From contig NZ_SMCR01000010.1 in NCBI RefSeq assembly GCF_004343195.1, forward strand, positions 1-64,000: a DNA stretch of 64,000 nt, read 5' to 3'. The stretch comes from Biostraticola tofi (GTDB lineage Bacteria > Pseudomonadota > Gammaproteobacteria > Enterobacterales > Enterobacteriaceae). Both the position numbers and the translations under genes were made by a program. Below, one piece after another: positions 34,321 through 43,362 of the stretch; positions within the stretch are counted from its first letter, which is position 1, and the number at the start of each line of letters is the position of its first letter. The notes below the pieces were generated by a model. That model had not been told where the DNA came from. It did no database searches and was given only the letters and a program-made list of their open reading frames with translations.

Positions 34321-35091
34321 ATGGTGACCCTAAAGTGGCTGATCCTTGGCTTTATCATTGTGCTGCTGCTGTGCTTTGCCCAGAGCGTCTCTCAGGCAAT
34401 GAAAAAGGGTGAGGCGCTGACCGGTCAGCACTGGTCCAACGCCCGTCGTGATTCAGCCCGTTTAGCGCCTGATCCAAGAAAGTTTGCCGATACCGCTATT
34501 GTGCAGGTATATGCCGCCCCAACATTTGGCTGGCGCGGGCTGGTAGCGGTCCACCCCTGGATCATCTTCAAAATGCCAGGTGAAACCCGTTATCACCGCT
34601 ATGAGGTGGTCAGTTGGGGCAGCGATGAGGTCGTTCGTCATAACTATGCGATTGCTGATGGTTTCTGGTTCGGTGCCCAGCCCAGGCTGCTGGTCGAACA
34701 TCATGGCGCCAAAGCCGCAGCCATGATACCTCGTATCAAAGATGCCATTAAAAGTTACCCTTATCCCCACAGTTATCGCGCCTGGCCTGGTCCGAACAGC
34801 AACACCTTTATTGCCCATATAGGAAAAGAAGTGCCTGAACTCAAGCTGGATCTGCCCGCTAATGCAATTGGTAAGGATTACCGTTCATTATTGCACCCGG
34901 TGGGCGTTCCTCCCTCAGGTAAGGGTCTGCAGGTCTCATTCCTAGGGGTGCTGGCATTGACTCTGGGTGTAGAAGAAGGGGTTGAAATCAATATTCTGGG
35001 ATTTAATCTGGGGATAGACATCAAATCCCCCGGATTGCGCCTGCCGTTTATTGGTCGCCTGGGGGGCAACATAACAGACAAGTCTAATTAA
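34321..35091 (+). CDS. DUF3750-family protein
   Basis: A 256-residue protein with one N-terminal membrane anchor (LKWLILGFIIVLLLCFAQSV) and a soluble part outside the cytoplasm. Recognisable blocks of DUF3750 are AIVQVYAAPTFGWRGLVAVH, PWIIFKMPGE, YEVVSWG and PHSYRAWPGPNSNTFIAHI. A cysteine-free active pattern with the WPGPNSN turn hints at a transglutaminase- or peptidase-like fold, but no function is established. ATG 34321 puts the membrane segment at the start; the frame opens at 34270. Confidence 0.75.
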   Translation: MVTLKWLILGFIIVLLLCFAQSVSQAMKKGEALTGQHWSNARRDSARLAPDPRKFADTAIVQVYAAPTFGWRGLVAVHPWIIFKMPGETRYHRYEVVSWGSDEVVRHNYAIADGFWFGAQPRLLVEHHGAKAAAMIPRIKDAIKSYPYPHSYRAWPGPNSNTFIAHIGKEVPELKLDLPANAIGKDYRSLLHPVGVPPSGKGLQVSFLGVLALTLGVEEGVEINILGFNLGIDIKSPGLRLPFIGRLGGNITDKSN

Positions 35092-35175
35092 CCCGATAGC
35101 AATGGTTTTTTATTTCATCATGGACATACTCATATATTCAAAACTATCTATTCGGCTAATTGGGCGTCAGAGACT

Positions 35176-36336
35176 ATGGCACAACCGTTCGATAATCCGC
35201 TGGGGCTGGACGGGTTCGAATTTATTGAATTCGTCACGCATGATCCGATCGGACTCGCCACAACGTTCCGTGGATTGGGCTTCACCCATGTTGCACATCA
35301 TAATTCAAAAGATATGGATTTATTCCGTCAAGGGAACATTAATTTCATCATTAACAACGATAAGTGCAGCCATAGCAGTTATTTTTATGCTGAACATGGC
35401 CCAGGCCCTTGCGGCTTTGCTTTCAAAGTCAAAAATGCTTTGCGTGCCTATCGCCGTGCGTTGGAGGCAGGCGCTCAACCGGTAGAGGTTCTTACCCATC
35501 CAATGGAAGTTAAAATGCCCGCCATTAGGGCGGTCGGCGGCGCAACGCTGTACTTTATCGAAGATATCAATGCCGACACTGAATTTTACGACATCAACTT
35601 TCGCTGGCTGGAGGGTGTAGAGCACCATCCGACCGGTTATGGTTTCCGCCAAATTGATCATATTACCCACAATGTTTATCAAGGGCGAATAGACTATTGG
35701 GCCAGATTTTATCAACGTATTTTCAATTTTCGTGAATTGCGCTCGTTTAACATAAATGGAAATTACACAGCATTACGTTCCAAAGCTATGACCGCGCCAG
35801 ACGGTAAAATTCATATTCCGTTAAATGAAGAAGCGGATGGTGGGAATGGTCAGATAAATGAATATCTGAAAGAATTTAACGGTGAAGGCATTCAACATAT
35901 CGCTTTACTGACCGATTCTCTTGTCCAGTCACTCGACAAGCTGCGAGCTGCCGGTATCCCTATGATGACCGCCCCCAATGAAAGCTACTACCAGATGCTT
36001 GAAAGCCGTTTACCGGAACACGGAATGGCCCCTGAAGTGCTCAAATCGCGCGGGATTTTAGTTGATGGCGATACAAAAGGCAGTGTTAAGAGGCTACTGC
36101 TACAGATTTTCTCCAATACATTGATAGGGCCAGTTTTTTTTGAATTTATTGAGCGCAGAGGTGAGCATGGCTTTGGTGAGGGCAACTTCAAAGCTTTATT
36201 CGATTCCATCGAGCGAGATCAAATACTGCGTGGCCTGATTCAGACCCAGCCTGAGCGGCAGCATACGGTCGATGAGTCTAACAGTGGCGTTGAGCACAAG
36301 GCCGAATCGCCCCGCGCAGATGACGCGGAGCGGTGA
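35176..36336 (+). CDS. hppD: 4-hydroxyphenylpyruvate dioxygenase
   Basis: A 386-residue Fe(II) enzyme converting 4-hydroxyphenylpyruvate to homogentisate in tyrosine breakdown. The two VOC-type barrels are clear: N-terminal [19 protein letters not shown], then the C-terminal iron site from His in [12 protein letters not shown], His in [13 protein letters not shown] and Glu in [20 protein letters not shown]. The C-terminal tail after [15 protein letters not shown] is longer than usual by about 30 hydrophilic residues. No homogentisate pathway gene lies beside it, so its product may feed pyomelanin formation or a distant cluster. Confidence 0.92.
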   Translation: MAQPFDNPLGLDGFEFIEFVTHDPIGLATTFRGLGFTHVAHHNSKDMDLFRQGNINFIINNDKCSHSSYFYAEHGPGPCGFAFKVKNALRAYRRALEAGAQPVEVLTHPMEVKMPAIRAVGGATLYFIEDINADTEFYDINFRWLEGVEHHPTGYGFRQIDHITHNVYQGRIDYWARFYQRIFNFRELRSFNINGNYTALRSKAMTAPDGKIHIPLNEEADGGNGQINEYLKEFNGEGIQHIALLTDSLVQSLDKLRAAGIPMMTAPNESYYQMLESRLPEHGMAPEVLKSRGILVDGDTKGSVKRLLLQIFSNTLIGPVFFEFIERRGEHGFGEGNFKALFDSIERDQILRGLIQTQPERQHTVDESNSGVEHKAESPRADDAER

Positions 36337-36390
36337 GACCCGCTGCGGGCATCCTCTTTTACTATTATGGCCCGCGCGTCCCTTTCAGCT

Positions 36391-37170
36391 CTATCGGTAT
36401 ACCAGTCCACCGTCGATAAGCGGTGCCTGACCAGTCATATAATCAGAATCCGGTCCGGACAGGTAGGAAACGAAAGATGCCACATCGTCGGGCGTCTCGG
36501 CGCGGCCCAACGCTATTCCACCGACATATTTATCGTAGGTTTCCCCTAGAGGTGCGCCGGTCTCTTCAGACATTCGCTTATCAATGTCCACCCACATATC
36601 GGTACCCACCACTCCCGGGCAATAAGCATTTACGGTGATACCTGCGCTTGCCAGCTCTTTAGCCGCCGCCTGGGTCAACGCCCGCACAGCAAATTTAGTG
36701 GCGGAATAAATGCCCAGCAGAGCAAATCCTTCATGGCCAGCTATAGAACAGGCATTGACTATTTTCCCTTTTTGCTGGCGCTGTTTAAATTTCTCCGCCG
36801 CGGCCTGGATGCCCCAAAGCGTGCCCTGCAGGTTGATTTTAAAAATGCGATCGACTTCTTCGGGCGTCACCTTCAGGATCGAATTGACCTGACTAATGCC
36901 AGCGTTGTTAATAATAATATCGAAACCGCCTAGCTCCTTTTCGGCAAAATCCACCGCAGCGAATACCTGTTCCCGCTGGCTGATATCCGCTTTGAACGTC
37001 ACCACTTTACGTCCCAGTGCTTTGATTTCTTCGGCCACTGCCGCAATCTTGTCATTCTTGACATCAACTAAGGCAAGATCGGCTCCATCTTTAGCGAGAC
37101 GAAGAGCAATTGCACGACCGATACCCTGACCTGCGCCAGTAACTAAAGCAACTTTACCTGCTAGAGACAT
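36391..37170 (-). CDS. budC: Acetoin reductase / meso-2,3-butanediol dehydrogenase BudC
   Basis: A 259-residue classical SDR that interconverts acetoin and 2,3-butanediol with NADH. Cofactor loop TGAGQGIGRAIALRL, NNAG at INNAGISQVNS, catalytic Ser in CSIAGHEGFALLG and Tyr/Lys in YSATKFA. The blocks WGIQAAAEKFKQRQ and YCPGVVGTDMWVDIDKRMSE are specific to the BudC/Gld group. GGAGG lies before the ATG. It is a single gene; budAB are not in the window. Confidence 0.87.
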   Translation of the reverse strand: MSLAGKVALVTGAGQGIGRAIALRLAKDGADLALVDVKNDKIAAVAEEIKALGRKVVTFKADISQREQVFAAVDFAEKELGGFDIIINNAGISQVNSILKVTPEEVDRIFKINLQGTLWGIQAAAEKFKQRQQKGKIVNACSIAGHEGFALLGIYSATKFAVRALTQAAAKELASAGITVNAYCPGVVGTDMWVDIDKRMSEETGAPLGETYDKYVGGIALGRAETPDDVASFVSYLSGPDSDYMTGQAPLIDGGLVYR

Positions 37171-37308
37171 ACTTCCTCCATGTAGACTTAGTAAGTGCGT
37201 TTACTGTTATGCACCTAATGAAATCTAAATCCAAGTTTTTACAGGAAAAAAGTACGAAAAATCATGGCAAAATGTTACGGTAGCCGTTAAAAAAAAGCGG
37301 GAGAAAAG

Positions 37309-37491
37309 CTATTTACGCGAGTTGTCTAACTGCTCATGCTTGGCCTGGACAGCCTGTTCATTCTTGCGAGCAGCTTCCTTAGCCTGCTCAGCCATAGCGT
37401 CCACATGCTCTTCGCTCAACTGCTCTCCCGCCTCCAGTACTTTTGCCAATCCCTCATCAAGGGTGACGTCTTCAGGTTTATGTTCGGACAT
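37309..37491 (-). CDS. Small charged hypothetical protein
   Basis: A 60-residue protein with no hydrophobic segment, rich in Glu, Lys, Ala and Gln (ending QAKHEQLDNSRK). The helix-forming middle, AMAEQAKEAARKNEQAVQA, suggests a single coiled coil or a disordered stress-type protein. GAGGAGTAAAAC precedes the ATG, a good ribosome site. I do not recognise a family. Confidence 0.55.
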   Translation of the reverse strand: MSEHKPEDVTLDEGLAKVLEAGEQLSEEHVDAMAEQAKEAARKNEQAVQAKHEQLDNSRK

Positions 37492-37717
37492 GTTTTACTC
37501 CTCAGCTTGAGAAATCGCAGCATCAGAGTTCATCATAGCCTTTCGTGACGGCAATAGAATGATTATTCGTGGCAATTCTACTTATTTGCTTCTGCCAAGT
37601 GTTGCTGTAAGCCCTTCCACAAGAAATTACCTGAATCACAATAGCCGTGATATAAAATCATAAATTAAACTATAATATTTAAAATAGAAATTATTTATAC
37701 ATTGCTATAAGGATGTT

Positions 37718-38752
37718 TTAATTCTTGATAAGGGAACGAATATCATTATCATGAAGGCCGGTAAGCAAACTCACTGTAGCATGATCTATGCCTTTAGCCA
37801 GCAAGTGCATGGCGATTCTCACCATAGCCTGCCGCTCACCTTTTACTATGCCTTGTTCTATGCCTTGTTCTATGCCTTGTTCTATGCCTTGTTCTATGCC
37901 TTGTTCTATGCCTTGTTCCAGTCCCTGCTCCATTCCCTTTTCTATTCCCTGTTTGTACCCCCCCTGATGTCCTTGCTTAATACCCATTTCGAACCCTTGT
38001 TTTCGTAAATATTGCGCGACTGTCATTAAATCCTCCTGATGTGCCTGCGTCTTATTAGCGATCTCATTAAGAAGTATCGCCGGAGTTGAAGTATTTCCTC
38101 TTTCAAATATATAGTACATGAGACTGCGAAAAAGATCAGCGGGTAATTTCCATCGGTCCACTAAGTCTGCTATCGATATACGTATATCCAGCATATCCCG
38201 GGAACGAATATGCTTTTGTACTAGCTCCAGCAAAGCGACCCTTCGATGTGTGAGAATGTCCTTATCGGGTACGGTGGTGATATCGACTAAAGGATAATCT
38301 CTAGAATATATGGATTGGGCAAGTGTTGGGTCATAAAAACAGTCTAGCCAGTTCATACTGTAAGGATAAGGGGAGGTTTTACCGTGATAGAATAGTAGAG
38401 GTATTACCAACGGTAGTTTATCATTACCCTGTTCTAAATGGCGGTGCATGGCCGCAATGCTATAACGGTGAAGCCGGAATGCCATCAGCTTATCTGGGCT
38501 GGACTGGTGCTCAATCAGGCAATATATATAGCCAATGCCTGAACCCGTATTTAGCGAATAAAGCATATCGCTGCAGTATTGTCGCAGTTCACGATCAATA
38601 AATGAGCCTGACGTCATGGCTAATGTGTTCAGATTACAATTCACCTTAACGTTCTCTGGCAAATGGATATCCAGAAAGTCCCGGGCAATATCAATATCGC
38701 TCATAAAACGCTTGAATAGGGCATCATGAGGGGAAAGCTGATGCAGTGACAT
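37718..38752 (-). CDS. Rpn/YhgA-type PD-(D/E)XK nuclease with glycine-isoleucine-glutamate-glutamine repeats
   Basis: A 344-residue protein of the recombination-promoting nuclease family. It begins HQLSPHDALFKRFMSDIDIA and has the nuclease core blocks SFIDRELRQYCSDMLY, YIYCLIEHQSSPDKLMAFRL (E-x-Q catalytic motif) and LPLVIPLLFYHGK. Residues about 255-310 are a low-complexity run of EQGIEQGI repeats encoded by 12-bp tandem DNA repeats, then VKGERQAMVRIAMHLLAKG closes it. Such proteins promote RecA-independent recombination and many carry variable-length repeats. It stands alone and reads leftward. Confidence 0.85.
   Translation of the reverse strand: MSLHQLSPHDALFKRFMSDIDIARDFLDIHLPENVKVNCNLNTLAMTSGSFIDRELRQYCSDMLYSLNTGSGIGYIYCLIEHQSSPDKLMAFRLHRYSIAAMHRHLEQGNDKLPLVIPLLFYHGKTSPYPYSMNWLDCFYDPTLAQSIYSRDYPLVDITTVPDKDILTHRRVALLELVQKHIRSRDMLDIRISIADLVDRWKLPADLFRSLMYYIFERGNTSTPAILLNEIANKTQAHQEDLMTVAQYLRKQGFEMGIKQGHQGGYKQGIEKGMEQGLEQGIEQGIEQGIEQGIEQGIEQGIVKGERQAMVRIAMHLLAKGIDHATVSLLTGLHDNDIRSLIKN
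37847..37918 (-). repeat. 12-bp tandem repeat, six perfect copies, inside the Rpn-type gene
   Basis: TATGCCTTGTTC repeated six times without change, then three degenerate copies to 37954. On the coding strand each copy encodes four residues in EQGI register. Because the unit is a multiple of three, copy-number change alters protein length without a frameshift. Confidence 0.92.
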
Positions 38753-38816
38753 AATAGATTATCCGTTGCTGAAAACCAAACCAAATCGATGCAGCAGTTA
38801 TATCGGGATTTAGTTC

Positions 38817-39044
38817 TTAATGCATGCGTAATATAAAGCCAAGAATAAACGAAATATTTAATTGCTTATCTAATGTTTTTAACCTTAGTAAGAAATTCGC
38901 GTAAAGATCACTTGAACCAAGCACGCTAAGTAAATTTAAAATTGCATTGTCCATCCCATTATTTTGTAATCCCTCCTCCATATTCATTTCAGGTCTTTTT
39001 AAACTCTGGACAGGGTGACCAGATTGAGGCTCTGGCAGCAGCAT
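38817..39044 (-). CDS. Hypothetical small protein upstream of the Rpn-type gene
   Basis: A 75-codon frame that contains an ATG-led segment reading MNMEEGLQNNGMDNAILNLL and ends in a hydrophobic FILGFILRMH. It could be a decayed gene relic, since the Rpn-type neighbour and the gene-poor stretch 38753-39127 otherwise hold nothing. GAGG-like sequence precedes an internal start. Not recognised. Confidence 0.25.
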   Translation of the reverse strand: MLLPEPQSGHPVQSLKRPEMNMEEGLQNNGMDNAILNLLSVLGSSDLYANFLLRLKTLDKQLNISFILGFILRMH

Positions 39045-39127
39045 AGCGGCGCAGGGCCTGAAAATGCGACTAAACTAAGATGACTCCCGGTTTTATTTCC
39101 TTAGAAAAATTTTAATGGAGTGATCAT

Positions 39128-41548
39128 ATGAATAACCCTGAGACCCCGTCAGCCGTTAGCCCTCCGGACGCCAATACTCTTTCATTGACGGACAGATACT
39201 GGCGAGCGGCTAATTATCTCTCTGTCGGCCAAATTTACCTGCTCGACAACCCACTGCTGCGTGAACCTCTTAAACCTGAACATATTAAGCCACGCCTGCT
39301 GGGGCACTGGGGCACCACGCCGGGACTCAATTTTATCTATGTCCACCTCAATCGAATTATTCGTGCCCGTGATCTAAACCTGATTTATATCTGCGGCCCA
39401 GGCCATGGCGGCCCGGGCATGGTAGCCAATACTTGGCTTGAAGGCAGCTACAGCGAGATTTACCCGGATATCGGCAACGATGCCGAAGGCATGCGCAAAC
39501 TCTTTCGTCAGTTCTCATTTCCGGGAGGGATCCCAAGCCATGCCGCCCCAGAAACGCCGGGCTCTATCAATGAGGGCGGTGAACTTGGCTATGGGCTGGT
39601 ACATGCTTATGGCGCAGTATTCGACAACCCTGACCTTATCGCCGCCTGCGTTATCGGTGACGGTGAAGCCGAAACCGGCCCCTTGGCTGCCAGTTGGCAT
39701 TCAACTAAATTTATAAACCCGGCCAGGGACGGTGCGGTACTGCCGATACTGCATCTGAACGGTTATAAAATTGCCAATCCTACGCTGCTGGCCCGCACGA
39801 GTGATGAGGATTTGGAACAGCTATTTCGCGGATATGGTTACCTCCCACTATTTGTCGAGGGCGATGACCCGGCGATAATGCATCAGGATATGGCTATCGC
39901 CTGCGATAAGGCATTCGATCATATACATAACATTCAGCGCCAGGCGCGTGAGCAAACAGCACAGACAGGCGTCCCGCAGTGGCCGCTTATCATTCTGCGC
40001 AGTCCTAAAGGCTGGACTGGGCCAAAGGAAGTCGATGGCAAGATGACGGAAAACTTCTGGCGCTCCCATCAGGTGCCGGTTGCTGAATGCCGTGAGGATG
40101 ATGGCCATCGGCATATTCTGGAACAATGGCTGCGCAGCTATCGGCCGGAGGAATTGTTCGATGATTCTGGCTGCCTGAAAGACGAGCTTCGCCGGCTGGC
40201 GCCGGAGGGAGAAAGGCGCATGGGGGCTAATCCTCATGCCAATGGCGGCCTGCTGCGAAAGCCGCTGCGCCTGCCGCCAATTGCCGATTACGCGGTTAAA
40301 ATCTGCAGACGCGGCGAAGTTCAGGCGCAGTCGACCGCTGTCCTGGCCGCCTATCTGCGGGATATTTTCACGCTGAATGAAGAACAGGCACACTTTCGCC
40401 TGTTCGGTCCGGATGAAACCGCATCAAACCGGTTGAGTCGGGTGTTCGAAGCCACGAGTCGGGTAACGATGCAGGAGATCCGCTCTTACGATGAACAACT
40501 ATCCCACAGCGGGAGGGTGATGGAGGTTCTCAGCGAGCATCTCTGCCAGGGCTGGCTGGAGGGATACCTGCTGACCGGTCGGCACGGGCTATTTACCTGT
40601 TATGAAGCTTTTATACATATTGTAGATTCAATGTTCAATCAGCATGCCAAATGGCTGAAGGTGAGCCGCAAGCTGGCGTGGCGTCAGCCTATATCTTCCC
40701 TTAACTATCTGCTTTCTTCTCATGTCTGGCGGCAGGATCATAACGGTTACAGCCATCAGGATCCCGGTTTTGTCGATCTGGTAGCCAACAAAAAAGCGGA
40801 TGTAGTGCGCATTTATCTACCGCCTGATGCCAACACCCTGCTGTGGGTAGGTGATCATTGCCTCAACACCTATGACCGTATCAATGTCATCATTGCCGGC
40901 AAACAGCCCGAGCCACAGTGGCTGACGATGGAAGAAGCGATAGCGCATTGCGAGGCAGGGATGGGCATCTGGCCGTGGGCCGGGAATGAGCATGACAGCG
41001 AGCACGGTCCTGATGTGGTGATGGCCTGTGCAGGCGACGTGCCGACCATGGAGACGCTGGCCGCCGTCGAGCTGCTGCGTCAGCATCTTCCCGAACTGAC
41101 CGTCAGGGTTGTCAACGTGGTCGACATTATGGCGCTGCAGTCCAGCGACCAACATCCACATGGCTACCAGAACGCTGAATTCGATCAATTGTTTACGACC
41201 GATCGTCCGGTTATTTTCGCCTGGCACGGCTACCCTGCACTGATCCATCGGCTGACGTACAAACGGCGTAACCACGCCAACCTACACGTGCATGGTTTTA
41301 TGGAAGAAGGCACCACAACTACCCCGTTTGATATGACGGTGCTCAATCAGGTAGACCGGTACCATCTGGCCCTGGCTGCCCTTCATCACGTGACGGAGCT
41401 GCGCGGGAATGCCAAAGCTGACCAACTGGCCAGATTGCTTGAACAGAAACTGGAGCAGCACTACCATCATGTGCGTGAATTTGGCGATGATCTGCCGGAG
41501 GTCCGCGACTGGACCTGGCAGGCGATAAATCAAAAGACTGCTGGATAA
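39128..41548 (+). CDS. xpk: Xylulose-5-phosphate/fructose-6-phosphate phosphoketolase
   Basis: An 806-residue thiamine-diphosphate enzyme that splits xylulose 5-phosphate (and fructose 6-phosphate) to acetyl phosphate and glyceraldehyde 3-phosphate. Family blocks: [55 protein letters not shown], the ThDP motif [20 protein letters not shown], and [20 protein letters not shown] in the C-terminal part. Length matches (about 790-810). GGAG lies eight bases before the ATG. Single gene, with no transketolase-type neighbours. Confidence 0.93.
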   Translation: MNNPETPSAVSPPDANTLSLTDRYWRAANYLSVGQIYLLDNPLLREPLKPEHIKPRLLGHWGTTPGLNFIYVHLNRIIRARDLNLIYICGPGHGGPGMVANTWLEGSYSEIYPDIGNDAEGMRKLFRQFSFPGGIPSHAAPETPGSINEGGELGYGLVHAYGAVFDNPDLIAACVIGDGEAETGPLAASWHSTKFINPARDGAVLPILHLNGYKIANPTLLARTSDEDLEQLFRGYGYLPLFVEGDDPAIMHQDMAIACDKAFDHIHNIQRQAREQTAQTGVPQWPLIILRSPKGWTGPKEVDGKMTENFWRSHQVPVAECREDDGHRHILEQWLRSYRPEELFDDSGCLKDELRRLAPEGERRMGANPHANGGLLRKPLRLPPIADYAVKICRRGEVQAQSTAVLAAYLRDIFTLNEEQAHFRLFGPDETASNRLSRVFEATSRVTMQEIRSYDEQLSHSGRVMEVLSEHLCQGWLEGYLLTGRHGLFTCYEAFIHIVDSMFNQHAKWLKVSRKLAWRQPISSLNYLLSSHVWRQDHNGYSHQDPGFVDLVANKKADVVRIYLPPDANTLLWVGDHCLNTYDRINVIIAGKQPEPQWLTMEEAIAHCEAGMGIWPWAGNEHDSEHGPDVVMACAGDVPTMETLAAVELLRQHLPELTVRVVNVVDIMALQSSDQHPHGYQNAEFDQLFTTDRPVIFAWHGYPALIHRLTYKRRNHANLHVHGFMEEGTTTTPFDMTVLNQVDRYHLALAALHHVTELRGNAKADQLARLLEQKLEQHYHHVREFGDDLPEVRDWTWQAINQKTAG

Positions 41549-41736
41549 AGCGTCTGGATAAGGACTACACGCCAAACTGCATCAGGGCTCTGAACCGGAT
41601 CTCAGGGCCTTGGCACAGCGCATTAATCGTAATTTGCCGACTCGCTGTGCAATGTCTAGAGAATCGCTGCGCTAAGGCAGCACAGGTAGCCAAAACGCAG
41701 CTACTGGCCAAACACCTCAGGTAACCTGACTGCACA
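41549..41736. other. Short gap between convergent genes
   Basis: Lies between the phosphoketolase stop and the permease stop. No gene, terminator hairpin or repeat that I can support. Confidence 0.4.
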
Positions 41737-42546
41737 TTATTTGCCGTCGCGCCAGTAGTGGCGGGACCAGCGTCGGGCTTTAGACCCATTACGCCAGGGA
41801 GTCATCAGATATTCCAACAATATGACCAGCAGGAAGCTAAGCACGCCGAGTAATGCCAGAAAACCGATGGCCGAGAAGGTACCGGCGGTATTCAGTCGTG
41901 AATTAGCCTGCAGCAGATAGGCACCCAGCCCGCCGCTGGTTGATGCGGTCCATTCGCCGATGACCGCACCGGTCACGCTGAACGTGGCTGAAAGCTTAAG
42001 CGCCGAAAACAGCGGTGTATAGGTGGCGGGAAGTTTTACATGACGAAATATACTTAATCTGGACCCGCCCATGGATTTCACCAGATTGAGCATATCGCGA
42101 TCAACCGAGTTAAGACCGTCCAGAACATTAACCACTACCGGGAAAAAAACCACCAGCGCAACGATGACCAGCTTGGGCGCCAGACCGAAGCCCAGCCAGA
42201 TGGTCAGGGCGGCGGAAATGGCAATAACCGGCACCGCTTGGCTGGCGATAAGGATCGGGTAAAGCACACCACGCACCCACGGGGTGGCATCCATTATCAC
42301 AGCAAAGACAAAGCCTGCCATCGCCCCTAGTACAAACCCCAACAGGAAGGTCAGGAAGGTTATTCGAAATCCTTCCCACAATACCGGCAGATCAGAAAGC
42401 ACATGAGCCCAGGTCAACTGAGGGGATGGCAGGACATAGGCAGGAATCTGATAAATCCTCACCGCCAAATCCCACACGAGCAGTATAATCGCCAGCGCCA
42501 CAACCGGGCCGCCGACAGGGAGCAGAAGCTTACGAATGAAGGACAT
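41737..42546 (-). CDS. SsuC/ThiX-like ABC transporter permease
   Basis: A 269-residue permease with about six hydrophobic segments. It carries ILIASQAVPVIAISAALTIW, the EAA-type loop MLNLVKSMGGSRLSIFRHVK and ATFSVTGAVIGEWTASTSGG, the pattern of permeases for hydroxymethylpyrimidine precursors (ThiX) and sulfonates. Its start overlaps the ATPase end by 17 bases. C-terminal residues after the last segment are basic. The binding protein is not encoded in the window, so the substrate is open. Confidence 0.83.
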   Translation of the reverse strand: MSFIRKLLLPVGGPVVALAIILLVWDLAVRIYQIPAYVLPSPQLTWAHVLSDLPVLWEGFRITFLTFLLGFVLGAMAGFVFAVIMDATPWVRGVLYPILIASQAVPVIAISAALTIWLGFGLAPKLVIVALVVFFPVVVNVLDGLNSVDRDMLNLVKSMGGSRLSIFRHVKLPATYTPLFSALKLSATFSVTGAVIGEWTASTSGGLGAYLLQANSRLNTAGTFSAIGFLALLGVLSFLLVILLEYLMTPWRNGSKARRWSRHYWRDGK

Positions 42547-43318
42547 TGAGCAGGGATTCCTGTGTGTCTGTATGGGTATAGACCAAGTCGAGAATCTGGC
42601 GTTTGATGTTGATAAACTCAGGGCTGGTTAGACAGGATAAAGGCCTTGGGCGCGGAATATCCACCTTGATTATTTCGCGCACGCGGCCGGGTCGGGGCGT
42701 CATTACGACTACCCGATCGGCCAGCAATATCGCTTCATCAGTATCATGGGTGATAAAGATAACCGTTCTTTTCTGTTCAGCCCATACCGTCAGCAACCAC
42801 TGCTGCATTGAAAGGCGGGTCTGGGAATCGAGGGCGCCGAAAGGCTCATCCAGCAGCATCACCTCATGCTGCATCGCCAGAGTACGCATCAGGGCGACGC
42901 GCTGACGCATACCGCCGGACAGCGCTGAAGGATAATGGTTAATAAACTCACCAATGCCGTAACGCTTGGCCAGAGCAACCGCGGCGGCACGCTGATCCCG
43001 GGTCGCCCCACCGGTAAGCACCGCACCCAGCACGATATTATCAATAACCGTCATCCATGGCAGCAGCAAATCTTTTTGCAGCATGTAGCCCACGTGACCA
43101 CTGCGGCCGGTGATATCCTGGCCATCGATCATTATCTTACCGCTGTCCGGGGCAAGCACCCCGGAGATCAGGTTGAACAAGGTACTTTTACCGCAGCCTG
43201 AGGGGCCGACCACACAAATAAATTCTCCGTCATCAACCGTCAGATCGGTCGGCGCCAATGCCGTCAACTCACCAAACTGGCGACTGACGTTCTGAATGGA
43301 TAACTTGGGTAATGCCAT
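42530..43318 (-). CDS. SsuB/ThiZ-like ABC transporter ATPase
   Basis: A 262-residue ATPase: Walker A VGPSGCGKSTLFNLISG, Q-loop YMLQKDLLLPWMTVIDNI, signature ALSGGMRQRVALMRTLAM, Walker B VMLLDEPFGALDSQTR and switch VIFITHDTDEAILLADR. Start at 43318 follows GAGG by six bases; an ATG at 43330 is the alternative. The YMLQKDxLLPW block is common in pyrimidine-precursor and taurine-type importers. Upstream on the same strand is the GGDEF-EAL gene, whose 3' end is close. Confidence 0.83.
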   Translation of the reverse strand: MALPKLSIQNVSRQFGELTALAPTDLTVDDGEFICVVGPSGCGKSTLFNLISGVLAPDSGKIMIDGQDITGRSGHVGYMLQKDLLLPWMTVIDNIVLGAVLTGGATRDQRAAAVALAKRYGIGEFINHYPSALSGGMRQRVALMRTLAMQHEVMLLDEPFGALDSQTRLSMQQWLLTVWAEQKRTVIFITHDTDEAILLADRVVVMTPRPGRVREIIKVDIPRPRPLSCLTSPEFINIKRQILDLVYTHTDTQESLLNVLHS

Positions 43319-43362
43319 GTCAAGCCTCATTGACTCATGATTTAATTTGCCAGGCTACTGCG

